Shown here one piece after another: positions 1 through 7,733 of a stretch of 64,000 nucleotides of DNA. Made by a program: the position numbers and the translations under genes. This stretch comes from Pseudomonas sp. FP2196 (GTDB lineage Bacteria > Pseudomonadota > Gammaproteobacteria > Pseudomonadales > Pseudomonadaceae), in NCBI RefSeq assembly GCF_030687715.1, contig NZ_CP117445.1:2042501-2106500 (forward strand), read 5' to 3'. A model generated the notes under the pieces. That model made no database searches. It saw only the letters and a program-made list of their open reading frames with translations, and was not told the origin of the DNA. How positions within the stretch are numbered: the first letter of the stretch is position 1; each line of letters begins with the position of its first letter.

Positions 1-433
1 TGTGCAACATGCCACCGCCGAACAGATTGCCGAACTGCGCCAGATGGTCAACGATGAGCGCGACAGCTTCTCGCGCGGCGATCGTGGCGCCGGTATTCGT
101 TTGTCGGGTGAGTTCCACCTGAAACTCGCCGAAGCGGCGAAGAACGCCCCGCTGATCAGCTTCCAGCGCAGCCTGGTCTCGCAGACGTCGCTGATCATCG
201 CCCAGTATGAAAGCGGCAACCGTTCGCATTGCTCTTACGACGAACACACCCAGTTGATCGACGCCATCGAAGCGCGCAACGGTGAGCTGGCAGTGGACCT
301 GATGATGCATCACATGGATCACATCGACAGCAAGCTCAACCTCGACGAGGAAAGCGCGTCGGATGACCTGCATGCGGTGTTCTCGCATTTGTTGCAGACC
401 AAGAAGCCCGGGCGTCCAGCGGCCAAGCTCTGA
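1..433 (+). CDS. GntR/FadR-family regulator, C-terminal (FCD) part, 5' end outside window
   Basis: An open frame enters from the left edge and ends with TGA at 431-433; 143 residues are visible from a GTG at position 2, but this is probably not the real start because a full regulator of this family is about 230-250 residues with an N-terminal winged helix. The visible part is helical and fits an FCD ligand domain, with metal-type histidines in GEFHLKLAE near the start and HHMDHID later. It lies beside guaD and the xdh genes, as does a GntR gene in P. aeruginosa, so control of purine breakdown is a reasonable inference. The protein ends shortly before a REP pair. Confidence 0.75.
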   Translation, partial: VQHATAEQIAELRQMVNDERDSFSRGDRGAGIRLSGEFHLKLAEAAKNAPLISFQRSLVSQTSLIIAQYESGNRSHCSYDEHTQLIDAIEARNGELAVDLMMHHMDHIDSKLNLDEESASDDLHAVFSHLLQTKKPGRPAAKL

Positions 434-454
434 GCTGGCACCGAGTCGACCCCA

Positions 455-546
455 ATCGCTGGCAAGCCAGCTCCCACAGGTTTCTCGGTGTATCGCAGAT
501 TTGGTGAACCCCACAAAACCCTGTGGGAGCTGGCTTGCCAGCGATA
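455..546. repeat. REP pair (family A, GCTGGCAAGCCAGCTCCCACAGG type), inverted
   Basis: Two inverted copies of a roughly 25-base palindromic unit (455-480 and 521-546) are separated by about 40 bases. The same family recurs at 2828-2920 and 47707-47800. Such paired units are the typical Pseudomonas REPIN/BIME arrangement between genes. Confidence 0.85.
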
Positions 547-565
547 GCAATCTGACAGGCAATAA

Positions 566-603
566 AAATCCCCCGGACTGAAAAGTACCGGGGGATTTTT
601 TTG
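566..603. terminator. Bidirectional intrinsic terminator between GntR gene and guaD
   Basis: AAAATCCCCCGG and CCGGGGGATTTTTTT form a strong GC stem with A and T tracts on either side. It can stop the rightward regulator transcript and the leftward guaD/xdh transcript. Confidence 0.85.
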
Positions 604-616
604 TGCCTGTGAAACC

Positions 617-1921
617 TCAGCGCTGATGCACCAACGCACCCGCCGCATACGTCTGCTGCACCGTGCGGTCATCGCCCAGCGTCATCAACACAAACAACGT
701 CTCGGCAATGTTGTTGGCCTGCTTCAGGCGATAGCTCAGCAACGGCGTGGCGTTGTAATCCAGTACCAGGAAGTCAGCATCGCTGCCCGGGTGCAGGTTG
801 CCGATCTTGTCTTCCAGACGCAGCGCCCGCGCGCCACCCAGCGTCGCCAGGTACAGCGACTTGAACGGACTCAAGCGCGCACCTTGCAACTGCATCACTT
901 TGTAAGCTTCGTTCAGGGTTTGCAGCAGCGAGAAACTGGTGCCGCCACCGACGTCAGTGCCGAGGCCGACGTTCAATTTATGCTTTTCGGCCATCGGCAG
1001 ATTGAACAAACCGCTGCCAAGGAAGAAGTTCGACGTCGGGCAGAATGAAATCGCCGAGCCGGTTTCCGCCAGACGCGCGCACTCGTCATCGCACAGGTGT
1101 ACGCCGTGGGCGAATACCGAGCGCTCGCCGAGCAGCTTGTAGTGATCGTAAACGTCCAGGTAACCCTTGCGCTCCGGGAACAGTTCCTTGACCCATTCGA
1201 TTTCCTTGAGGTTCTCGCTGATGTGGGTCTGCATGTACAGATCCGGGTATTCGGTCAGTAGTTGGCCGGCGAGTGTCAGTTGTTCCGGGGTGCTGGTCGG
1301 TGCGAAACGTGGAGTGACCGCGTAGTGCAGACGACCCTTGCCGTGCCAGCGCTCGATCAGCGCCTTGCTCTCGACGTAGCTCGATTCGGCGGTGTCGGTC
1401 AGATAGTCCGGGGCGTTGCGGTCCATCATCACCTTGCCGGCGATCATCCGCAGATCGAGCTTCTCGGCCGCTTCGAAGAACGAGTTCACCGATTGCGGGT
1501 GCACGCTGCCGAACACCAGCGCGGTGGTGGTGCCGTTGCGCAGCAATTCCTTGATGAAAATGTCCGCTACGTCATCGGCGTGGGTCTTATCGCCAAACTG
1601 GCTTTCGCACGGGAAGGTGTAGGTGTTGAGCCAGTCGAGCAGTTGTTCGCCGTAGGCACCGACCATGCCGGTTTGCGGCAAGTGGATATGGGTGTCGATG
1701 AAGCCCGGGGTGATCAGCGCGTCCTGGTAGTGCTCGATTTCGATGTCCGCCGGCAGAGTCGGCAACAGTTCGCTGGCGTGGCCGAGGGCGCTGATCTTGC
1801 CGCCATCGACCACCAGCAGGCCGTCCTCGAAATATTCGTAGGAGGCTTCGATCCCGACTTCGGCGGGGTCGGCAATGCTGTGCAGGATGGCGGCGCGGTA
1901 GGCTTTGCGAGTCAGAGGCAT
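617..1921 (-). CDS. guaD: Guanine deaminase
   Basis: This 434-residue amidohydrolase converts guanine to xanthine, which then feeds xanthine dehydrogenase. Metal-binding motifs of the amidohydrolase superfamily are visible: DTHIHLPQ near residue 77, THISEN near 233, a later HGVHLCD histidine, and GLGTDVGGG carrying the conserved aspartate. The length matches bacterial guanine deaminases. It is the last gene of the leftward xdhA-xdhB-xdhC-guaD cluster, starting 13 bases after xdhC, so co-transcription is likely. The product is cytoplasmic, with no signal peptide. Confidence 0.93.
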   Translation of the reverse strand: MPLTRKAYRAAILHSIADPAEVGIEASYEYFEDGLLVVDGGKISALGHASELLPTLPADIEIEHYQDALITPGFIDTHIHLPQTGMVGAYGEQLLDWLNTYTFPCESQFGDKTHADDVADIFIKELLRNGTTTALVFGSVHPQSVNSFFEAAEKLDLRMIAGKVMMDRNAPDYLTDTAESSYVESKALIERWHGKGRLHYAVTPRFAPTSTPEQLTLAGQLLTEYPDLYMQTHISENLKEIEWVKELFPERKGYLDVYDHYKLLGERSVFAHGVHLCDDECARLAETGSAISFCPTSNFFLGSGLFNLPMAEKHKLNVGLGTDVGGGTSFSLLQTLNEAYKVMQLQGARLSPFKSLYLATLGGARALRLEDKIGNLHPGSDADFLVLDYNATPLLSYRLKQANNIAETLFVLMTLGDDRTVQQTYAAGALVHQR

Positions 1922-1934
1922 GAGGGTTCTCTAA

Positions 1935-2792
1935 TCAATTTGAGGCTTTGAGTTTGGTGGCTTCACTGCGGCGCGAAACAGGCAGCAGTTTGGCAATCGG
2001 TTCGGCGCTGGCGGTGTGCTGGCCGAAATTGGCGTTATAGGTGGCGATGATTTCACCGGCGATGGAGATGGCGATTTCCACAGGCAGTTTGCCTTTGACT
2101 TCGCTGATGCCCATCGGGCAGCGCATGCGTTGCACGACGCTGGCGTCGAAACCACGGTCACGCAAACGGTGTTCGAACTTGGCGCGTTTGGTCTTCGAGC
2201 CGATCAGGCCGAACCAGGTGAAGTCGTTGCGCTTGAGGATCGCGGCGGTCAGCTCCAGATCAAGCTGATGGTTGTGGGTCATGACGATGCAGTAGCTGCC
2301 GGCGGGCAGGTCATCGATCTCATCCACAGGCTCTTCGGCGACGATTTTACGCACGCCGTGGGGGATCTGTTCGGGGAATTCTTCTTCCCGCGAATCGATC
2401 CAGCGCACCCGGCAGGGCAGGCTGGCGAGCAGCGGCACCAGGGCGCGGCCAACGTGACCGGCGCCGAACACGGCTATTTGCGCCTGCACCTGGCCCATCG
2501 GTTCGAACAGCAACACGGTGGCGCCGCCACAGCACTGGCCGAGGCTGGCACCGAGGCTGAAGCGCTCCAGATGGGTGTCCTGCTTGCCGCTGGCGAGCAT
2601 GTCGCGGGCGATCTGCATGGCTTTGTATTCCAGATGCCCGCCACCGATGGTGTCGAAAATCTGTCTGGCGCTGACGACCATTTTCGAGCCGGCGTTGCGT
2701 GGCGTCGAGCCGAGTTCTTCGATGATCGTCACCAGGACACAGGGGTCGCCCTGGTTCTGCAGGTCGGCGAGGGCGTCGATCCAGTTGTACAT
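1935..2792 (-). CDS. xdhC: Xanthine dehydrogenase accessory protein XdhC
   Basis: XdhC-family proteins bind molybdenum cofactor, protect it, and help its sulfuration and insertion into the XdhB subunit. The 285-residue frame has the family N-terminal pattern (ELGSTPRNAGSKM), a GGGHLE segment, a cysteine pair in SLGQCCGGATVLLFEP, and a C-terminal Rossmann-like half with AVFGAGHVGRALVPLL and GLIGSKTKR. I chose the ATG at 2792 because GAGGTG lies five bases upstream; a GTG at 2798 is in frame. A REP pair separates it from xdhB. Confidence 0.9.
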   Translation of the reverse strand: MYNWIDALADLQNQGDPCVLVTIIEELGSTPRNAGSKMVVSARQIFDTIGGGHLEYKAMQIARDMLASGKQDTHLERFSLGASLGQCCGGATVLLFEPMGQVQAQIAVFGAGHVGRALVPLLASLPCRVRWIDSREEEFPEQIPHGVRKIVAEEPVDEIDDLPAGSYCIVMTHNHQLDLELTAAILKRNDFTWFGLIGSKTKRAKFEHRLRDRGFDASVVQRMRCPMGISEVKGKLPVEIAISIAGEIIATYNANFGQHTASAEPIAKLLPVSRRSEATKLKASN

Positions 2793-2827
2793 ATTCACCT
2801 CGACATCTTTGTTGTCTGTTCGGGCCT

Positions 2828-2920
2828 CATCGCTGGCAAGCCAGCTCCCACAGGATTTGCGGTGTAACGCCTATCGGTTAAACACCACAAAACCCTGTGG
2901 GAGCTGGCTTGCCAGCGATG
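2828..2920. repeat. REP pair (family A) between xdhC and xdhB
   Basis: Inverted copies of the 23-25 base REP unit face each other across about 40 bases. It lies inside a likely operon, so it may affect mRNA stability between xdhB and xdhC. Confidence 0.85.
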
Positions 2921-2934
2921 GCCGCGCCTCGGTC

Positions 2935-5334
2935 TTAAAGCGAAGCCAGCTCGGTTTCAGCTTCGACGGCCTTCACCGCTTTGAGCTGACGCATCTGCTC
3001 ACAGCCCCACAACACCCGCTCCGGCGTCGCCGGCGCGTCGATTTTCGGTTGATGCTGATAGTCGCCGAGGCTCGCCACGGCGTCCTTGATCGCACACCAC
3101 GCGGCAATCCCGAGCATGAACGGTGGCTCACCGACAGCCTTGGAATGGAACACCGTGTCCTCCGGATTCTTGCGGTTTTCCACCAGCTTCACCCGCAGGT
3201 CCAGCGGCATGTCCGCCACGGCCGGGATCTTGTAGCTGGCCGGGCCGTTGGTCATCAGCTTGCCTTTGTTGTTCCAGACCAGTTCTTCCATGGTCAGCCA
3301 GCCCATGCCCTGAACGAAACCGCCCTCAACCTGACCGATGTCGATGGACGGATTCAGCGAGGCGCCGACGTCATGAAGAATGTCGGTGCGCAGCATCTTG
3401 TACTCGCCGGTCAGGGTGTCGACGATCACTTCGCAGCACGCTGCGCCAAAGGCGAAGTAGTAGAACGGCCGACCACGGGCCTGGCTGCGGTCGTAGTAGA
3501 TTTTCGGAGTCTTGTAGAACCCGGTGCTCGACAGCGAAACCTGATTGAAATACGCCTGCTGGATCAGCGCTTCGAAGGTCAGAATGTGGTCGCGAACGCG
3601 CACATGGCCGTTGTGGAATTCAACGTCTTCTTCAGTGACTTTGAAGTGGCGTGCAGCGAATTCGACCAGACGCTTCTTGATGATTTCCGCCGCGTTCTGC
3701 GCCGCTTTACCGTTCAAGTCTGCACCGCTGGACGCTGCCGTCGGCGAGGTGTTCGGCACCTTGTCGGTATTGGTCGCGGTGATCTGCACGCGGTCGATTT
3801 CGACCTGAAACACTTCGGCCACAACCTGCGCGACCTTGGTGTTGAGGCCCTGGCCCATCTCCGTGCCGCCATGGTTCAGGTGGATGCTGCCGTCGGTGTA
3901 GATGTGGATCAGTGCACCGGCCTGGTTCAAGAAGCTGGCGGTGAAGGAAATACCAAATTTCACCGGGGTCAGCGCCAGGCCTTTTTTCAGGATCGGGCTG
4001 TTGGCGTTGTAGCGGCGGATTGCTTCGCGGCGCTCGTGATACTGGCTGCTTTCTTCCAGCTCGGCGGTCATTTCTTCGAGCATGTTGTGCTCGACGGTCT
4101 GGTAGTAATGGGTGACGTTGCGCTCGGTCTTGCCGTAGTAGTTGGCTTTGCGCACGGCGAGTGGATCGAGGTTGAGATGACGGGCAATTGCGTCCATCAC
4201 TTCTTCGATCGCGACCATCCCTTGCGGCCCACCGAAGCCGCGGTACGCGGTGTTCGAGGCGGTGTTGGTCTTGCAGCGGTGACCGTTGATGGTCGCGTCG
4301 CCCAGGTAGTACGAGTTGTCCGAGTGGAACATCGCCCGGTCAACGATCGAGGCGGACAAGTCCGGCGAGCAGCCGCAGTTGCCGGCCAGGTCCATGTTGA
4401 TCCCGTGCAGGCGCCCGGTGCTGTCGAAACCGACGTCGTACTCGACATAGAACGGGTGACGCTTGCCGGTCATCAGCATGTCTTCGACGCGCGGCAGGCG
4501 CATCTTGGTCGGCTGACCGGTGAGGTGCGCGACCACCGCGCACAGGCACGCCGGGCTCGCGGCCTGAGTTTCCTTGCCACCGAATCCACCGCCCATGCGG
4601 CGCATGTCGACGACGATCTTGTTCATCGAAACGTCGAGCACTTCGGCGACCAGTTTCTGCACTTCGGTCGGGTTTTGCGTGGAGCAGTAAACGATCATGC
4701 CGCCGTCTTCGGTTGGCATCACCGAGGAGATCTGCGTCTCCAGATAGAAGTGTTCCTGACCGCCAATGTGCAGCGTGCCTTGAATGCGGTGTTCAGCGGT
4801 CGCCAGTGCGGAGACAGAGTCGCCGCGCTGGTGGGTGTGGCTGTCGAGCACGAAGTGGCGTTTGCGCAGGGCTTCAACCACGTCGAGTACAGGCTCGAGA
4901 TCTTCGTATTCGATGATCGCGGCCATCGCCGCTTTGCGTGCGGTTTCCAGATCCTTTGCTGCGACTGCCAGCACCGGTTGACCGACGAATTGCACGTCGT
5001 CGATGGCCAGCAGCGGATCGCCCGGCATCAATGGGCCAATGTCTTTCAGGCCCGGCACGTCTTCGTGGGTGATGACAATGCGCACGCCTTCGAAGGCGTA
5101 GCAGGGCTTGGTGTCGATGCTGATGATTTTCGCGTGGGCGCGGTCCGACATGCGCGCATACAGGTGCAACTGGTTCGGAAACTCCAGCCGGTCATCGATG
5201 TACTGCGCTTCACCGGACACATGCTTGGCGGCGCTGTCGTGCTTGACGCTGCGACCGACACCGGTGGTCAGGTCCTTGGCAAACAGCTCGGCCAGTTCAG
5301 CTTGGGTCTTCTCTACGGCGTGATGGTTAGACAT
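2935..5334 (-). CDS. xdhB: Xanthine dehydrogenase, molybdopterin-binding large subunit
   Basis: The 799-residue large subunit carries the molybdenum active site that hydroxylates hypoxanthine and xanthine to urate. Visible family motifs include the N-terminal GRSVKHDSAAKHVSGEAQY segment, GGGFGGKE, the Pro/Arg-rich TAYRGFGGPQG segment, HGGTEMGQG, and the C-terminal KAVGEPPFMLG that holds the catalytic glutamate region. Length agrees with the two-subunit bacterial enzyme (XdhAB type). Its start overlaps the end of xdhA by 8 bases, implying translational coupling. Confidence 0.95.
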   Translation of the reverse strand: MSNHHAVEKTQAELAELFAKDLTTGVGRSVKHDSAAKHVSGEAQYIDDRLEFPNQLHLYARMSDRAHAKIISIDTKPCYAFEGVRIVITHEDVPGLKDIGPLMPGDPLLAIDDVQFVGQPVLAVAAKDLETARKAAMAAIIEYEDLEPVLDVVEALRKRHFVLDSHTHQRGDSVSALATAEHRIQGTLHIGGQEHFYLETQISSVMPTEDGGMIVYCSTQNPTEVQKLVAEVLDVSMNKIVVDMRRMGGGFGGKETQAASPACLCAVVAHLTGQPTKMRLPRVEDMLMTGKRHPFYVEYDVGFDSTGRLHGINMDLAGNCGCSPDLSASIVDRAMFHSDNSYYLGDATINGHRCKTNTASNTAYRGFGGPQGMVAIEEVMDAIARHLNLDPLAVRKANYYGKTERNVTHYYQTVEHNMLEEMTAELEESSQYHERREAIRRYNANSPILKKGLALTPVKFGISFTASFLNQAGALIHIYTDGSIHLNHGGTEMGQGLNTKVAQVVAEVFQVEIDRVQITATNTDKVPNTSPTAASSGADLNGKAAQNAAEIIKKRLVEFAARHFKVTEEDVEFHNGHVRVRDHILTFEALIQQAYFNQVSLSSTGFYKTPKIYYDRSQARGRPFYYFAFGAACCEVIVDTLTGEYKMLRTDILHDVGASLNPSIDIGQVEGGFVQGMGWLTMEELVWNNKGKLMTNGPASYKIPAVADMPLDLRVKLVENRKNPEDTVFHSKAVGEPPFMLGIAAWCAIKDAVASLGDYQHQPKIDAPATPERVLWGCEQMRQLKAVKAVEAETELASL

Positions 5335-6781
5335 AAGCGGTCACCCGAGTCTCGATGTGCGGTGTTTGCAGTTCGATGAAGTATTTGCGCAGCAGGTTCT
5401 GCGCGCTGAGCAGGCGATATTCCTTGCTGGCGCGGAAGTCCGAGAGCGGCGTGAAGTCTTCGGCCAGTGCGGCGCAAGCGCGTTCGACCACGGCGTTATT
5501 GAACGGCTGGCCGAGCAGCACGGCTTCGCAATGGGCGGCACGTTTAGGAATCGCCGCCATCCCGCCGAAAGCGACACGGGCATCGCTGATCACACCGTTT
5601 TCGATGCGCAGGTTGAACGCGGCGCAGACGGCGGAGATGTCGTCATCCAGGCGTTTCGAGACTTTATAGGCGCGGAATAACTGCTCGGCGCTGGCACGCG
5701 GGACGATGATTTTCTCGATGAACTCGCTTTCCTGACGCGCGGTGACGCGGTAATCGATGAAGTAATCCTCAAGGTTCAACGTGCGTCGGGTTTCACCCTT
5801 GCACAGCACGATTTGTGCGCCGAGTGCGATCAGCAGCGGTGGCGAGTCACCGATCGGCGAGGCGTTGCCGATGTTGCCGCCGAGGGTGCCCTGGTTGCGG
5901 ATTTGCAGGGAGGCGAAGCGGTGCAGCAATTCGCCGAAGTCCGGGTACTCGGCATTCAGTGCTTCGTAGCAGTCGGAGAGGGCGGTGGCAGCGCCGATTT
6001 CGATGCGGTCGTCGAAGCTGTCGATGCGCTTCATTTCCGCGACGTTGCCGACGTAAATCATCACCGGCAAGGTGCGGTGGAACTGGGTGACTTCCAATGC
6101 CAGATCGGTGCCGCCGGCCAGCAGGCGGGCTTGTGGATAAGCGTCGTAGAGATCGGCCAGATCGGCGACGGTCAGCGGCACCAGGCAGCGCTTGTCGCCG
6201 CTGTTGAGTTCGCCGATATCGGTCGGGGCAATGGCCTTGAGGCGGGCGATGGTGTCGGCTTCGCGGGCGTCGAACTGATCCGGCTGTTTGCCGCAGCAGG
6301 ATTGTTCGGCAGCGGCCAGAATCGGTCGGTAGCCGGTGCAGCGGCAGAGGTTGCCGGCCAGCGCTTCGTGGGCCTTGGCATGATCCGGTGCATCGCTGTT
6401 CTTTTGCAGGGCGAACAGTGACATGACGAAACCGGGGGTGCAGAAACCGCACTGCGAGCCGTGGCACTCGACCATGGCTTTCTGCACGCTGTGCAGTTCG
6501 CCTTTGTGTTTGAGGTCTTCGACGCTGATCAGTTGTTTGCCGTGCATCGACGAAACAAAGGTCAGGCACGAGTTGAGGCTGCGATAGCGAATGTGTTCGC
6601 GACCCTCGTCATCCGTTTGCAACTCGCCGACCACCACGGTGCAGGCGCCGCAGTCACCGCTGGCGCAACCTTCTTTGGTGCCGGATTTGCCCACGTGTTC
6701 GCGCAGGTAATTGAGCACAGTCAGATTCGGGTCCAGGGCGTGCTCGCTACGGAGTTCCTGGTTAAGTAAAAACTGGATCAC
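5327..6781 (-). CDS. xdhA: Xanthine dehydrogenase, iron-sulfur/FAD small subunit
   Basis: This 484-residue subunit passes electrons from the molybdenum site of XdhB through two 2Fe-2S clusters to FAD and then NAD. The N-terminal plant-type ferredoxin motif (CASGDCGACTVV, then a further C) is followed by the second cluster motif CGFCTPGFVMSL and NLCRCTGYRPI. The FAD domain follows, with LLAGGTDLALEV and GTLGGNIGNASPIGDSPP. It is the first gene of the leftward xdh cluster. The 290-base upstream region carries candidate operators. Confidence 0.95.
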   Translation of the reverse strand: MIQFLLNQELRSEHALDPNLTVLNYLREHVGKSGTKEGCASGDCGACTVVVGELQTDDEGREHIRYRSLNSCLTFVSSMHGKQLISVEDLKHKGELHSVQKAMVECHGSQCGFCTPGFVMSLFALQKNSDAPDHAKAHEALAGNLCRCTGYRPILAAAEQSCCGKQPDQFDAREADTIARLKAIAPTDIGELNSGDKRCLVPLTVADLADLYDAYPQARLLAGGTDLALEVTQFHRTLPVMIYVGNVAEMKRIDSFDDRIEIGAATALSDCYEALNAEYPDFGELLHRFASLQIRNQGTLGGNIGNASPIGDSPPLLIALGAQIVLCKGETRRTLNLEDYFIDYRVTARQESEFIEKIIVPRASAEQLFRAYKVSKRLDDDISAVCAAFNLRIENGVISDARVAFGGMAAIPKRAAHCEAVLLGQPFNNAVVERACAALAEDFTPLSDFRASKEYRLLSAQNLLRKYFIELQTPHIETRVTAYV

Positions 6782-6839
6782 GGAAGGCCTCGCAGACTCA
6801 TTATTGTTGTTAACCGACTTGAGCCGAATTTAGCAGCTC

Positions 6840-6876
6840 TGACTTTTCGGTCAATGGTTTTCTGACTTAAAGGTCA
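6840..6876. promoter_or_regulatory. Tandem TGAC-N6-GTCA palindromes, candidate operator of xdh/GntR
   Basis: Two 14-base palindromes, TGACTTTTCGGTCA at 6840-6853 and TGACTTAAAGGTCA at 6863-6876, are spaced 23 bases centre to centre. They lie 59-95 bases upstream of xdhA and about 200 bases upstream of the divergent GntR gene, where a regulator dimer pair would be expected. Assigning the GntR protein as the binder is inference. Confidence 0.5.
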
Positions 6877-7071
6877 AGAAAATGCATTTCGTCGGTCAAC
6901 AACGTGTCTATTCAGTATTGACCCTCAATGAGTCACCTGGTTTTTTGTTTGTTTTTCTATAGAAAGTTGCGGGAATCGTGCCAAAAACCGCTGAGTGGGC
7001 ACTCCGCCATGACCTTGCATTTGCGCTACACTGCGCCGCTTGTGCAGATCGATAGAGTTTGAAGGACAACC

Positions 7072-7731
7072 ATGACGTTCAAGGCGCCGGACAGCCTCGC
7101 CGAGCAAATTGCTCACCACCTCGCCGAACGCATCATTCGTGGCGAAATGAAGCCGGGAGAGCGCATTCAGGAACAGAAGGTCACGCTGGCATTGAATGTC
7201 AGCCGCGGATCGGTCCGCGAAGCCTTGCTGATCCTCGAGCGCCGCCACCTGATCGCGATCCTGCCGCGCCGTGGCGCGCACGTCACCGAGCTGACGGCGC
7301 ACAAGGTGCAGAGCCTGTGCACGCTGATGAGCGAGCTGTACATCCTGCTCGGCAACTCGGTGGCCAACGGCTGGCAAGTCCAGTCCGACATGGCTCCGTT
7401 CGTGCAGATCCAGCAGCGCCTCACCGCCAGCTACGAGCGTCAGGACATCCGCGCGTTTGTCGACGACAGCTTCGCCGTGATGCGCGCCGCCTATCCGTTC
7501 GCCAACAATCCGTACCTGCAAGAAACCGTCGAGAACCTCCAGCCGGCCATGAGCCGCGCGTACTTCCTCGCCCTCGAACAGCGCAAGGCCGAGATGAGCG
7601 AATTCCTCGAACTGTTCGAACGCTTGCTGGCCGCTGTACTTGCCCGTGATTTGCCGCAGATCCGCATCGTGCTGACGGCTTACGCCCAGCGCAGCTGCGA
7701 TCTGGTGGTGTCTGCCCTGACGGTCGCCTAA
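7072..7731 (+). CDS. GntR/FCD-family transcriptional regulator, divergent from xdh operon
   Basis: The 219-residue protein starts at ATG 7072, with GAAGGA eight bases upstream. Residues 1-70 form a GntR winged helix, including IIRGEMKPGERIQEQ, NVSRGSVREALLILE and PRRGAHVTEL. An all-helical effector domain follows. It is divergent from xdhA across 290 bases, which suggests local control of purine degradation genes. It also ends 2 bases before smc, so it probably supplies part of the smc transcript, an arrangement shared with P. aeruginosa. Confidence 0.88.
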   Translation: MTFKAPDSLAEQIAHHLAERIIRGEMKPGERIQEQKVTLALNVSRGSVREALLILERRHLIAILPRRGAHVTELTAHKVQSLCTLMSELYILLGNSVANGWQVQSDMAPFVQIQQRLTASYERQDIRAFVDDSFAVMRAAYPFANNPYLQETVENLQPAMSRAYFLALEQRKAEMSEFLELFERLLAAVLARDLPQIRIVLTAYAQRSCDLVVSALTVA

Positions 7732-7733
7732 GC

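Noticed and set aside
2518..5379. 953-residue plus-strand frame over xdhB
   Set aside because: The opposite strand encodes a complete xanthine dehydrogenase subunit; this frame is an antisense artefact of high-GC codon use.
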